A stretch of DNA of 64,000 nt. It comes from GWA2-66-18 sp964537395. GTDB lineage: Bacteria; Elusimicrobiota; Elusimicrobia; UBA1565; UBA9628. The stretch covers positions 1 through 64,000 of the forward strand of contig CAZIBN010000006.1 in assembly GCA_964537395.1 (NCBI GenBank), in the 5' to 3' direction. Within the stretch, counting starts at the first letter, position 1. Every line of letters begins with the position of its first letter. The notes under the pieces are model-generated. The model was not told the DNA's origin. It searched no databases and was given only the letters and a program-made list of their open reading frames with translations. This document shows, piece by piece, positions 15,026-24,199 of this stretch. The translations under genes were made by a program, and so were the position numbers.

Positions 15026-18000
15026 GCCTCGAAAAACGCGCGTTTACATGGCGCGCTCAGCGCCGACGCGCGTTGGTCTTGGAAACGATAGCGTGTGCTT
15101 TCGGGTGGGGCTTGGCCGTGGCCGGCATGATGGCGGCGGCGGATCGCTGGCTTTCCCTTCCGCAGTCTTTTCGCGCGGCCGTGTGGCTGTCCGGCGCCGT
15201 TTTCCTTGGCGTCCATGCCTGGCGCGGCCTGATCGCGCCCTGGCGCGCGGGCGGCTGGGACGCGGTGTTCGCCGATGCGGCGGGCCGCTGGCCGCAGACG
15301 CGTCCGATGCTCGCGCCGGCCTGGGCGCTGCGGGACGATCCCGGCGGACGCGAGGTCTCCGGCGAGCTGCGCCGCGAGCATCTCGCTCGAGCTGACGCGT
15401 TGGCCTCGGATCTTCCGGACGCACCGCTGTATTCGTGGACGCCGTCGCGCTCGGCCCGTCTCGGCGCGTGCGCCGCGGCCGTTTCGCTGGCGCTCGCCAT
15501 CGGCGCTCACGGCTCCTGGCGGCGCGTGCTCGCTCCGTGGCTTGACGCGCCGCTCGACCGCCTCGTCCTCCTTCTGCCCGGCGACGCGAGCGTGGATTGG
15601 GGCGCGACGGCCAGCGTGACCGCGCGGCTCACGCTGGAGGGCAAGGCGGCCGGCCTGCGCGGGGCCGACCTGACGCTCGAGACTCGCGGCGAGGGCGGCG
15701 CGTGGCGCGCGACGGCGTGGGACGCCGTGGACGCCGTCTCCGCTACCTTTGAGACGGGCGCCTTGGCCGGGACGCTCGACTATCGCGCGCGCCGGCGGGA
15801 CCTCGTCACGAGCCCTCGGCGGCTTCGGGCGGTGCCGGCTCCCCGTCTCAAGGGCGCCAAGGCGATCGTCAACGGCACGCGCGGCGCCCGGATCTTCGTG
15901 CTCGGGGAGGATGCCCCGGTGCGCGCGCGGCGCGGCGACTGGGTGACGGTGCGCGGCGACGCCGACGCCCCGCTCGCCTCGGCCGCATTGAGATCGTCGG
16001 CCTTGCCCGCGCCGATCCCGATGCGCGAAGGCAGCGACGGCTCCTGGTCGGCGGGATTCCTGGCTCAGGAGGACGCGACGCTGACGCTCGTCCTGGTCGC
16101 GGCGGACGCGCGGCGCGATCCTTCTCCGCCTGCGTATGCGCTGGCGGTGCTCGGCGACGCCAAGCCGTCCGTCGAGCTTCTGTCGCCTCAGGTTCCGCTT
16201 CAGGCCGGGCCCCGCGACACGGTGACGATCGCGTACTCCGCGCGCGACGACGGCGCGCTGACGCGCCTCGAGCTCGTGATCCATGCGCCGAAGGGGGACG
16301 TCCGCCGCGCCCTGCCCTTCGAGCGAGGTTCAGCCGAGACGCTCGGCGACGCGTCTCTGGCGTTGCATGCGTACGCCCCGGGAAGCGTCGTCGAGTTCTG
16401 GCTCGAGGCGTCCGACGACGCGTCTCCGCCTCAATCCGCGCGTTCCGAGAAGGGCTCGGTCGAGGTCGTCGATGTCGACGCGGCGCACACCGAGTCCATC
16501 GCGGCGCGCGAGAAGGCGCTGGCCGCACTCGACCGCGCGGCCGCGGCGGCCGAGGCGGCCGCGAAAGCCGCCTCCACCGGAAACGAGGAAGCGGCGCGAG
16601 AGGCCGCAAAGCCTGTCGCCGGGCTTTGGTCGACCGCCGCGGGCGCGCTCATGGCCTGGAATGAATCCATGCGCGATGATCCCCGCGCCAACCCCGGCCT
16701 CGCCGATCAGGCCGCGGCCGCCGCCGAGAGCCTGGCCGCGGCCGGCATGGAAGGCCTGCCGAAGGCCGAGGCGGCGCTGAAGGAGGGCGATCTCCCGAGA
16801 GCCGCGCGCGAGCAGACGGCGCTGGCCGAGCAGGCCCGCGCCGCCTCCTCGGCCCTGCGCGCGGGCTCGAGCGTGCAGAACGCCCAGGACATGGCCGACC
16901 GCGCCTTCGACGCGGAACGGGAGGGCCGCGAGATGGGAGAGTCCATCGAGCGGCTGAAGGGCAAGCTTACGCCGGCCGAAGCGGGCGAGCTCCAGAAGGC
17001 GCTGTCCTCCGTGGAGGCGGCGCTCGAGGAGCTGCGCAAATCCATCGACGCGCTTCCCGAGGCGGCGGCGGAAACGAGCCAGGTCCGTGAGCTGCCGCTC
17101 GGCGGCGCGCGCGAGGCCGCGAGCGCGCTGCGCCGCGCCCTGCAGAACGGCGACGCCGCGGGCGCGGCGAAAGCGGCGAAGGATCTCGCGGAGAAGCTCT
17201 CCCGCGTCTCCAAGGGCCTGCGCGAGTCGGGCAAGCGCACCGCCCAATCCCAGGCGGGCCGCGCCAAGGAAGTGGCCGGAAAAGTGGCCCAGGCGTGGCG
17301 CGAAGCGGTCGCGCGGCAGGAGAAGGCCGTCGAGTCCGCGCGCCTGCGCGAGAACGCGCGCCTGGCGGAGACGGTGCGCGCGCAGAAGGAGATGATCATC
17401 CGCACGCAGGACGCGATCGACTCCGTCCTGTCCTCGGCGCCTTCCGAAGGAGCCGGACGCGCGGCGCGCGCGGCGCGGGAGAGCCTCAAGGCGGGCAGGG
17501 CCGACGAGGCGGTCCGGCTCATGCGCGCCGCCGCCGGGCAGTCCCGTCAGGATTCTCTCTCCGACCGTCCCCGTTCCGCGGCGCATGAGGCGGCCGCGAA
17601 GGCCCTCGACGCCGCCGCGGCGGCCCTCGAGCGCGGCGTCGACCGTTCCGCCCTCGATCCGGCCTCGACGCGCGAGGCGGCTGACGCGCAGGCCGTCGCT
17701 CGCGACGCGGCCGGGAAGCTGCGCCGCGAAGTCTCCGACGCGGCCGGCCTCCTCGGCTTCATGCCCGGCGGCCCGATCCGCCGCATCGATGACGCGATCT
17801 CCGAGCAGGAGGCGGGCGAGAAGTCCCTTCGGCTCGGCGACGCGGCCGAGGGCCTGCGCCGCGGCGAGGCCGCGCTCACCATACTGCAGGACGGCGACAA
17901 GGACTCCTCCGGCGGCCAGGGCGGCGGCGAATCCGGCTCCTCGGGCATGGGCGAGGCGATGAGCCGGCCGTTCGAGATGCCCGGAAGCATCGTGCGCGGC

Positions 18001-18171
18001 GCGCCGCGCGGGTCGCGCGGAAAAGCGACGGGCCGCGTGCGCCTGCCCTCCGCCGACGACTACCGGCCGCCGCGCGAGCTGCGCGACGAGCTCGAGCGTT
18101 CGCTGCGCGAGCCGCGTCCCGCGGCGCATGACTCCGCGATCAAAGAGTACTTCCGCCGACTGACGCGCTGA
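15022..18171 (+). CDS. Large DUF4175-like membrane protein with Ala-rich coiled coil
   Basis: 1049 aa. Three hydrophobic helices near the N-terminus (about residues 17-38, 48-65 and 150-165) are followed by a beta-rich, probably Ig-like extracytoplasmic region (about 180-480) and a very long Ala/Glu/Arg helical region (about 487-1000) predicted to be coiled coil. The order resembles DUF4175 proteins, which often lie near MoxR/DUF58 genes; none are here. Composition is extremely GC- and Ala-rich, unlike the preceding lower-GC pair. ATG start overlaps the previous stop (ATGA). Confidence 0.65.
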   Translation: MSLEKRAFTWRAQRRRALVLETIACAFGWGLAVAGMMAAADRWLSLPQSFRAAVWLSGAVFLGVHAWRGLIAPWRAGGWDAVFADAAGRWPQTRPMLAPAWALRDDPGGREVSGELRREHLARADALASDLPDAPLYSWTPSRSARLGACAAAVSLALAIGAHGSWRRVLAPWLDAPLDRLVLLLPGDASVDWGATASVTARLTLEGKAAGLRGADLTLETRGEGGAWRATAWDAVDAVSATFETGALAGTLDYRARRRDLVTSPRRLRAVPAPRLKGAKAIVNGTRGARIFVLGEDAPVRARRGDWVTVRGDADAPLASAALRSSALPAPIPMREGSDGSWSAGFLAQEDATLTLVLVAADARRDPSPPAYALAVLGDAKPSVELLSPQVPLQAGPRDTVTIAYSARDDGALTRLELVIHAPKGDVRRALPFERGSAETLGDASLALHAYAPGSVVEFWLEASDDASPPQSARSEKGSVEVVDVDAAHTESIAAREKALAALDRAAAAAEAAAKAASTGNEEAAREAAKPVAGLWSTAAGALMAWNESMRDDPRANPGLADQAAAAAESLAAAGMEGLPKAEAALKEGDLPRAAREQTALAEQARAASSALRAGSSVQNAQDMADRAFDAEREGREMGESIERLKGKLTPAEAGELQKALSSVEAALEELRKSIDALPEAAAETSQVRELPLGGAREAASALRRALQNGDAAGAAKAAKDLAEKLSRVSKGLRESGKRTAQSQAGRAKEVAGKVAQAWREAVARQEKAVESARLRENARLAETVRAQKEMIIRTQDAIDSVLSSAPSEGAGRAARAARESLKAGRADEAVRLMRAAAGQSRQDSLSDRPRSAAHEAAAKALDAAAAALERGVDRSALDPASTREAADAQAVARDAAGKLRREVSDAAGLLGFMPGGPIRRIDDAISEQEAGEKSLRLGDAAEGLRRGEAALTILQDGDKDSSGGQGGGESGSSGMGEAMSRPFEMPGSIVRGAPRGSRGKATGRVRLPSADDYRPPRELRDELERSLREPRPAAHDSAIKEYFRRLTR

Positions 18172-18175
18172 TGCC

Positions 18176-18371
18176 GGTGTCAGGCTTATACATTCGCGCA
18201 ATTCTCATGTGGGCGGGGGCGGCGAGTCGATGTCCGTCGGGGACGCGCGGATCGACCGCGCTCCGGGGTAGACGCGACAACGACGGACATGGTCGCGTCA
18301 ACCCCACGCCCCGCCGGACATCGACTCGCCGCCCCCCTGCATGAATTCAACGAATGTATGGGCCTGATACC
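18176..18371. repeat. 196-bp inverted-repeat element bounded by GGTGTCAGGCTTA
   Basis: Imperfect inverted repeat filling almost the whole gap. The left arm begins GGTGTCAGGCTTATACATTCG; the right arm ends with its complement (GGTATCAGGCCCATACATTCG read inward). A second matched stretch, GGCGGCGAGTCGATGTCCG, occurs in both arms, and a smaller hairpin (GACGCGAC...GTCGCGTC) lies at the centre. No ORF is inside. It shares its terminus with the element at 62878. Likely a non-autonomous mobile or REP-like element. Confidence 0.75.
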
Positions 18372-18390
18372 TTAGACGCGGTGCGTTAGC

Positions 18391-18396
18391 TATAAT
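18391..18396 (+). promoter_or_regulatory. -10 box for the CpXC gene
   Basis: Perfect TATAAT, 6 nt before ATG 18403, implying a leaderless mRNA. The -35 region would fall at the edge of the inverted-repeat element and is not recognisable. Confidence 0.5.
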
Positions 18397-18402
18397 CTGC
18401 GC

Positions 18403-19056
18403 ATGTCATTTCAAGGGACGATCGAGGCGAACTGTCCATCGTGCACGGACGGATTCGAGGCGCCGATCTGGAGCTTCGTGCACGGCGGGAAAGATGCGTT
18501 GCTGCGCGACCAGGCCAAGGCCATGGAGTGCAACCTCCTTCTCTGCCCATCGTGCGGCGCGGCCTTCGTGCCCGAGGCGGCGTGGATCTATTACGAGCCC
18601 GACGATGAGATCCTCGCCTTCATCTTCCCGCTCTCATACAAAACAGAAGAAAAGAAGTGGCGCGATAAGATGACCGCCGACTTCGCCGCGATGCGTTCGG
18701 CGCTCGGCGACCATCTGCCGGTCGGCCACGAGCCGGAGGTGTTCTTCGGCCCCGAGGGCCTCGCCCAACTCCTCGAGCAGGAGGACTGGCGTCGCGACGA
18801 ACGTGATGTCATGGCATTTTTTGCGAAGGACCTCGAATTGTCTTTATATAAGGCGAGCCCCGCGTGGGCGCGCGCGCACGGCGCCCCGTCATGGCTCCCG
18901 TACGTGGGCAAGACCCCGACGCGCGACTCCGTCATCGCCGGCCTGCGGAAGGTCGTGGCGGCCAACGACCGCCTCACGACCTGGTCCGACTATCTCGTGA
19001 AGCTCGAGAAAGACGCGGCCGCGGTGCTGCCTCCCGCCGCGATGGCGGCGGATTGA
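18403..19056 (+). CDS. CpXC-domain protein
   Basis: 217 aa. Two zinc-knuckle motifs, CPSC at about residues 11-14 and CPSCGAAF at about 50-57, with about 35 residues between them, match the CpXC domain, whose biochemical role is not known. The remainder is helical and acidic. The gene shows no signal peptide, so it should be cytoplasmic. It ends in a TTGA overlap with the nucleotidyltransferase gene, so the two are translationally coupled. Confidence 0.7.
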   Translation: MSFQGTIEANCPSCTDGFEAPIWSFVHGGKDALLRDQAKAMECNLLLCPSCGAAFVPEAAWIYYEPDDEILAFIFPLSYKTEEKKWRDKMTADFAAMRSALGDHLPVGHEPEVFFGPEGLAQLLEQEDWRRDERDVMAFFAKDLELSLYKASPAWARAHGAPSWLPYVGKTPTRDSVIAGLRKVVAANDRLTTWSDYLVKLEKDAAAVLPPAAMAAD

Positions 19057-20183
19057 GCGAGCGCCGGATCGTCGTTCCTGCCGCTGCGGCGAGAATACTG
19101 CGTCCGCTCGCCGAGACGGCGCGCGCCCACGGCACTCCGCTGTACGCCGTCGGCGGCCCCGTGCGCGACTGGCTCCTGCGCCGTCCGAACTTCGATCTCG
19201 ACCTGACCGTCGCCGGCGATCCGGACCCCGTCGCCGCCGCGGCGGCCCGCCTGCTCGGTGGGACCGTGGAGGCCTTCGGTCGCTTCGGCACGCGCCGCGT
19301 CGTTTCGAAGGGGAAGTTCCGCGTCGACGTCGCGACCACGCGCGCTGAGACCTATCCCGAGCCGGCCTGCCTGCCCGTCGTCGACGCGGTCCGCGTTCCC
19401 ATCGAGCGCGACCTGTTCCGGCGCGACTTCACGATCAACGCGCTGGCCGTGCGCCTCGACGACGGCTCTCACGCCTTGACCGACCCCTATGGAGGGCTTC
19501 GCGATCTCAAGGACCGGGTCCTGCGCGTACTGCATCCCGCGAGCTTCCGCGACGACCCGACGCGGGTGTTCCGCGCGGCGCGCTTCCTTGGCCGGCTCAA
19601 GCTTCGTCCCGCTCCCGGCATGATCGATGAGGCCAAGGACGCGCTGGCCGCCGGCCACGCCAGGAAGCTCTCGCCGCATCGCTTGCTGCACGAGCTTGTC
19701 TGCCTGCTGGGCGAGAAGGATCCGCGCCCGGCGTTCGCTTTGCTTCAGGGCTGGGGCTACCTGGCGCTGCTTCATCCCGAATTCCCGGGCAAGCTCGTCC
19801 TGCCGGCCGGAGTTGAGCCGCGTTTGGCGGCGCTCGCGCTGGCGCTCGGGCCGAAGAAGGGAAGCGAGTTCGTGGACGCCTTCCCGCACGCGCATCACCT
19901 GCGCACCCTCTTGCACGAGGCGCTGGCGCTCGCTTTCTCGAGCAAGTCTCCGCGCACGGCGCCGGAGCCCCTCGTGATCGCGGCCGCGCGCCGCCTCCTG
20001 CCCAAGCTTCCGCCCGCCGCCTTGAAGCCCTGCTTCCTGACGGGGGCCGACCTGATCGCACTTGGGCTCAAGCCCGGCCCCGCGTTCCATGCTCTGCTCG
20101 ACGAAGCCGCTCGCCTGCAGCGACTCGGCGCGCTGAAGACCCGCGCCGCGGCGCGGGCGTGGCTGGCGGCGCAGCCGTTATGA
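19053..20183 (+). CDS. cca: CCA tRNA nucleotidyltransferase / poly(A) polymerase family
   Basis: Class II nucleotidyltransferase, 376 aa from TTG 19053 overlapping the previous stop (TTGA). Motifs: YAVGGPVRDWLL (nucleotide-binding GG), DLDLT metal-binding pair, RRDFTINALAVRL, and DDPTRVFRAARFLGRL of the neck domain. No HD domain is evident. CCA-adding rather than poly(A) activity is likely but cannot be decided by eye. Confidence 0.9.
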   Translation: MSERRIVVPAAAARILRPLAETARAHGTPLYAVGGPVRDWLLRRPNFDLDLTVAGDPDPVAAAAARLLGGTVEAFGRFGTRRVVSKGKFRVDVATTRAETYPEPACLPVVDAVRVPIERDLFRRDFTINALAVRLDDGSHALTDPYGGLRDLKDRVLRVLHPASFRDDPTRVFRAARFLGRLKLRPAPGMIDEAKDALAAGHARKLSPHRLLHELVCLLGEKDPRPAFALLQGWGYLALLHPEFPGKLVLPAGVEPRLAALALALGPKKGSEFVDAFPHAHHLRTLLHEALALAFSSKSPRTAPEPLVIAAARRLLPKLPPAALKPCFLTGADLIALGLKPGPAFHALLDEAARLQRLGALKTRAAARAWLAAQPL

Positions 20184-21349
20184 ACCGGCGGGGAGCGCTG
20201 CTTCTGGCCGCCGGCCTGGCCGTGGCCGCGGCCTTCATCTGGAAGCCGGGGCGCGTCTGGGACCTTCAAATCTACGCGGCCTGCGCGCGGGAACTGCGCG
20301 CCGGCGGCAATCCGTACGCGCGCAACGTGATCGTCGAAGACGAGGCCTATCCCTGCATGTATCCACCTCTGGCCATCGATCTCTACCGCCCGGTGACCGC
20401 GCTGCTGGACAGGAGCCCTCAGCTGGGGGTTCGCGTGTGGAACGCCGTTCAAGTCCTCTTCTTTTTGTGCCAACTCTGGATCTGGCGGCGTTACTTCCTG
20501 GGCCCGGGGCTGGACGCCGCGCGACTGCTCTTCGCTTTGGTCGGCTTCGGCGGACCGCTGTTCGTCGTGCTGCACTGCGGCAACGGCGCGATGTTCGAGC
20601 TGCTGCTGATCTGGAGCGCGTTCGCTTTGTTCGCGGCGGGGCGGGATCTCCCTTTCGTCCTGGCCATCGCCGTGGCGGCCATGCTCAAGCTCCAGCCCGC
20701 GGCCTTCTTCGTCCTCGCCCTGTTGCGCCCGCGTCCAGCCTGGCGCTACTTCATCGTCGGCGGGACGGCCTTCGTCCTGCTGTTCGGGCTCAACGAGGCG
20801 TTTCACCCGGGCCTGCTTCTATCGTATCGCGACCGTTTGGCCGACACGCAGAATGGCTGGCGTTTCGAGCGGGGGCCCAACAATTGCGCCGTCCTGGGCT
20901 TTCTTCAGCACATACTGGAGACCGCGTGGAAGGATCGGACTCTCGCGGCCGTCTGGTCGCGGCGGCTGTTCATTCCCTGGGCGCTTTTCGTCGCGGCCAT
21001 GACCGGCGCAGCGCTGCGGCGCATATGGTCCGCCGCACAGGATGAGAACGCCAAGAGAAAGGCGACCGTGCTTCTCGCGTGCGCAGCGTACGCGTTGCTG
21101 GCGCCGCGCTTCAAGGATTATGGCTACTTTATTCTGATCCCATCGGCGCTGGCGGCGCTCGAGTCGGACATCCCCATGGGCCTGCGCGCGGCGATCGTCG
21201 TCATGTCCGTGCTCAATTCGACGAAGGCGGTCGCCGAGACCATGGGCATGGGGCACTGGGCGCTGTTCGCGGGCTACTTCAAGCTCTACGCCGCGGTCCT
21301 GGTGTGGGGCGTGCTCGCCTTCCGTACCAAGCCCCAGCCTTCCTTATAA
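20180..21349 (+). CDS. GT87-type integral membrane glycosyltransferase
   Basis: 389-aa multi-pass membrane protein, about nine to ten helices. The short N-terminal helix followed by WDLQIYAACARELRAGGNPYA matches the GT87 (DUF2029) family, whose members use polyprenyl-linked sugars; the Asp in WDLQIY is at the expected catalytic position. The sugar and acceptor are unknown. ATGA overlap with cca. Confidence 0.8.
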   Translation: MNRRGALLLAAGLAVAAAFIWKPGRVWDLQIYAACARELRAGGNPYARNVIVEDEAYPCMYPPLAIDLYRPVTALLDRSPQLGVRVWNAVQVLFFLCQLWIWRRYFLGPGLDAARLLFALVGFGGPLFVVLHCGNGAMFELLLIWSAFALFAAGRDLPFVLAIAVAAMLKLQPAAFFVLALLRPRPAWRYFIVGGTAFVLLFGLNEAFHPGLLLSYRDRLADTQNGWRFERGPNNCAVLGFLQHILETAWKDRTLAAVWSRRLFIPWALFVAAMTGAALRRIWSAAQDENAKRKATVLLACAAYALLAPRFKDYGYFILIPSALAALESDIPMGLRAAIVVMSVLNSTKAVAETMGMGHWALFAGYFKLYAAVLVWGVLAFRTKPQPSL

Positions 21350-21377
21350 TTCTCTGGAATTACTCGTCGGGAAACGC

Positions 21378-21383
21378 TAGAAT
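21378..21383 (+). promoter_or_regulatory. -10 box for trpS
   Basis: TAGAAT located 9 nt before ATG 21393. No clear -35. Confidence 0.45.
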
Positions 21384-21392
21384 CCCGACGGA

Positions 21393-22475
21393 ATGAAGCG
21401 CGCGGATGTCGTCTTTTCCGGCATGCGGCCCACCGGTCGCCTCCACCTGGGAAACTACTGGGGGGCGCTGAAGAATTGGGTCGCCCTGCAATCCCAATAC
21501 CCCTGCTTTTTCTCGGTCGTCGACTGGCACATGCTGACGACCGGCTATGACGATACCTCCAAGCTCCAGGAGAACTGCCGGGAGATGGTCCTCGACTGGC
21601 TCGCGGCCGGGCTCGATCCCGCCAAGTGCGTGATCTTCAAGCAGTCCGACGTGCCTGAGCACGCCGAGCTGTCCTTGATGCTGGGAATGGTGACGCCCTT
21701 GTCGTGGCTGGAGAACAATCCGACCTGGAAGGAGCAGCTTCAGGAGCTGGCGAAGACCAAGCATGAGCAGGTCTCCGCGGGCGCCGGCAAGGCCGTGGCG
21801 GCGGTCGCCGCCAAGGGCACGCCGTCCGCCCATCAGGAGCTGCGCACCTACGGCTTCCTCGGCTATCCCGTGCTTCAGACCGCCGACATCCTTCTCTACC
21901 ACGGCACCAAGGTCCCCGTCGGCCAGGATCAGCTTCCTCACGTCGAGCTGTCCCGCGAGATCGCGCGGAAGTTCAACCATGTGTTCGGCGAGGTCTTCGC
22001 CGAGCCTCAGCCTCTGCTGACCCCGACGCCGAAGGTCCCCGGCACCGATTCGCGCAAGATGTCGAAGTCGTACAACAACGCGGTCGACATCTACGAGACC
22101 GCCGCGTCGCTCGAGAAGAAGATCAAGAGCATGTACACCGACCCGACGCGCGCGGCCGCGACGGACCCGGGCCATCCCGAGCCGTGCGCGGAGAACCCGC
22201 CGGGCTGCTCGGTGTATTCGATGCACAAGCTCTACGCCGACGCCGCGTTCGTCGCCAGGCGCGGCGACGAGTGCCGCGCCGGCCAGCTCGGCTGCGGCGC
22301 ATGCAAAAAGGATCTGCTGGCCGAGATGTCGGGCCCGTACGACGAGTTCCGCAAGCGCCGTGAGGCGCTCTCGGCCTCTCAAGTCGACGCCATCCTCGCC
22401 GACGGCGCCGTGAAGGCTCGCGCCGTCGCGCAGAAGACGATGGAAGAAGTCCGCCGTGCGATGAGGCTCCGCTAA
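21393..22475 (+). CDS. trpS: Tryptophanyl-tRNA synthetase
   Basis: Class I aminoacyl-tRNA synthetase charging tRNA-Trp, 360 aa. Signature sequences are FSGMRPTGRLHLGNYWGAL (HIGH motif as HLGN) and SRKMSKSYNN (KMSKS). It also has QTADILLYHGTKVPVGQDQ and a Cys-bearing insert (GDECRAGQLGCGACKKD) as in many bacterial forms. scpA begins immediately after its stop (TAAATG), so trpS, scpA, scpB and glgA probably form one unit. Confidence 0.96.
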   Translation: MKRADVVFSGMRPTGRLHLGNYWGALKNWVALQSQYPCFFSVVDWHMLTTGYDDTSKLQENCREMVLDWLAAGLDPAKCVIFKQSDVPEHAELSLMLGMVTPLSWLENNPTWKEQLQELAKTKHEQVSAGAGKAVAAVAAKGTPSAHQELRTYGFLGYPVLQTADILLYHGTKVPVGQDQLPHVELSREIARKFNHVFGEVFAEPQPLLTPTPKVPGTDSRKMSKSYNNAVDIYETAASLEKKIKSMYTDPTRAAATDPGHPEPCAENPPGCSVYSMHKLYADAAFVARRGDECRAGQLGCGACKKDLLAEMSGPYDEFRKRREALSASQVDAILADGAVKARAVAQKTMEEVRRAMRLR

Positions 22476-23342
22476 ATGACCGAGAAGGCCTACGAGGTTT
22501 CGCTCGAGCTGTTCGAGGGTCCGCTCGACCTTCTGCTCTTCCTGGTCAAGAAGAACGACCTCGACATCAACAACATCCCGATCGCGCAGATCACGAAGGA
22601 GTACCTCTCCTATCTCGAGCTGATGAAGGACATGGACCTCGACGTCGCGGGCGATTTCCTGGTGATGGCGGCGACCCTCATGGCGGTCAAGTCACGTTCG
22701 CTCCTGCCCAGCGAGCAGAACCTCGAGGGCGACGAGGGCCCCAACCCGGCGGCGGAGCTGGCGCAGAAGCTGATCGAATACCAGAAGTTCAAAGAGGCCT
22801 CGAAGTTCCTCGCGGACCGCGCCAGCGAGATGGAAGGCGTCTTCTACCGCGGCGCGCCGCATTTCGAGGAGGCCGATAAGTCTCCCAACATCTCGCTCTT
22901 CGACCTCATGGCCCACCTTCAGGTCATCCTCCAGGGCGCCGAGGACGATTCGCAGGCCGTCGAGGGGGAAGAGTTCCCGATCGAGGAGAAGATGGAAAAG
23001 ATCATGTTCCTGCTCTCCGAGCGGCCGATGATCCCGTGGGAGGACCTGTTCGCCGACGAGCGCAAGCGGCGCGGCATCATCGCCTGCTTCCTGGCGATGC
23101 TCGAGCTGACCAAGCTGCAGAAGATCTTCATCCGTCAGGACGCCAACTTCGGAAAGATCAGCATCTTCAAGAAGGACGAGAACGCGGTCGAGGAGACCCC
23201 TGCCGCGGATGTCCTCATCGCGCAGGTGCCCGTTGCCGAGATCCCCGTCGCCGAGATCCCCGCCGTCGAGCCCGCGCCCCTCGATCCGCCGCAGGCGCAA
23301 GACACGCCGAATGAACCAGGAGAGACCGATGTCCAGCCCTGA
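22476..23342 (+). CDS. scpA: Segregation and condensation protein A
   Basis: Kleisin subunit of the SMC-ScpAB condensin, 288 aa. The N-terminal block FEGPLDLLLFLVKKNDLDI and MAATLMAVKSRSLLP are diagnostic. The C-terminal winged-helix part (ACFLAMLELTKLQKI) is followed by a low-complexity tail with PVAEIPVAEIPAVE-type repeats that is longer than usual and may be disordered. Overlaps scpB. Confidence 0.94.
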   Translation: MTEKAYEVSLELFEGPLDLLLFLVKKNDLDINNIPIAQITKEYLSYLELMKDMDLDVAGDFLVMAATLMAVKSRSLLPSEQNLEGDEGPNPAAELAQKLIEYQKFKEASKFLADRASEMEGVFYRGAPHFEEADKSPNISLFDLMAHLQVILQGAEDDSQAVEGEEFPIEEKMEKIMFLLSERPMIPWEDLFADERKRRGIIACFLAMLELTKLQKIFIRQDANFGKISIFKKDENAVEETPAADVLIAQVPVAEIPVAEIPAVEPAPLDPPQAQDTPNEPGETDVQP

Positions 23343-24198
23343 AGCCGAGAACGACGAGTCCGCGCCGATCGATCCGACCGAGACGGATCATGCCGAAACC
23401 TCCGTCGCCGCGGCGGAGGCCCCCGCCGAGTCCGCCGAGTCCGCCGAAGCGACGATCGAGTCCCTCGGGCACACCCCCGCCCCGTCGCCCGCCAACGACC
23501 CCGCGCTGCTGCGCCGCGCGCTCGAGGGCCTTCTGTTCATCACCGACCGGCCCCTGTCGGCCGGCGAGCTGTGCAAGCTCGTCAACGTGCGCGACCAGGA
23601 CCGCATCGTGGCCGCCGTCGAGGAGCTTCGCCGCGAGCTCGAGGACCGCAACCTCGGCTACCGCCTGATCGCCGTCGCCGAGGGCTGGCAGATGGCCACG
23701 CGCCCCGAGCTGGCGCCGTACATGCGCAAGCTCTTCAGCGACCGCGCCACGATGCGGCTGTCCACGGCCGCGCAGGAGACCCTATCGATTATTTCATACA
23801 AACAACCGTTGACCCGCGCGGAAGTTGAAGAGATCCGCGGCGTCGAGGTCATCGCCGCGCTTGAGACCTTGCTCGAGAAGCGCCTGATCAAGGTCGTCGG
23901 CCGTAGGGAAACCGTCGGGCGCCCGCTCATGTACGGCACCACGATGGAGTTCCTGCGCCACTTCGGCCTGCGCAGCCTCGAGGACCTTCCGCCTCTCGAC
24001 CGCTTCGCCCCGGCCGACGCTTCGGCGTCGCTCGCGGAGCAGCCCGTCGGGTTCGTACGCGCTCCCGAGTCCGTCGGGGACCAGGCCGAGGAGGCCGTGA
24101 TCGCGGAGGCCTTGTCCGAGCACCCCTCGGACCCGACGGATTCGCCGGAGGCGAATCGGAAGCCGGAAGACGAGAAAGAGGGCCTCTGGCCCAAGTAG
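23329..24198 (+). CDS. scpB: Segregation and condensation protein B
   Basis: Partner of ScpA in condensin, 289 aa. I start at ATG 23329, which has an AGGAGAG Shine-Dalgarno inside the scpA 3' end; the frame is open further upstream only by chance. A disordered Ala/Glu-rich N-terminus (about residues 1-55) precedes the two winged helices: LLFITDRPLSAGELCKLV and LSTAAQETLSIISYKQPLTRAEVEEIRGV. The C-terminal tail is acidic. Confidence 0.94.
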   Translation: MSSPEAENDESAPIDPTETDHAETSVAAAEAPAESAESAEATIESLGHTPAPSPANDPALLRRALEGLLFITDRPLSAGELCKLVNVRDQDRIVAAVEELRRELEDRNLGYRLIAVAEGWQMATRPELAPYMRKLFSDRATMRLSTAAQETLSIISYKQPLTRAEVEEIRGVEVIAALETLLEKRLIKVVGRRETVGRPLMYGTTMEFLRHFGLRSLEDLPPLDRFAPADASASLAEQPVGFVRAPESVGDQAEEAVIAEALSEHPSDPTDSPEANRKPEDEKEGLWPK

Positions 24199-24199
24199 T

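Noticed and set aside
16330..18201. 623-aa open frame antisense to the DUF4175-like gene
   Set aside because: Long antisense frames are expected in GC-rich coding DNA; the translation is low-complexity Arg/Leu/Ala without any family motif, while the sense frame has helices and a plausible domain order.
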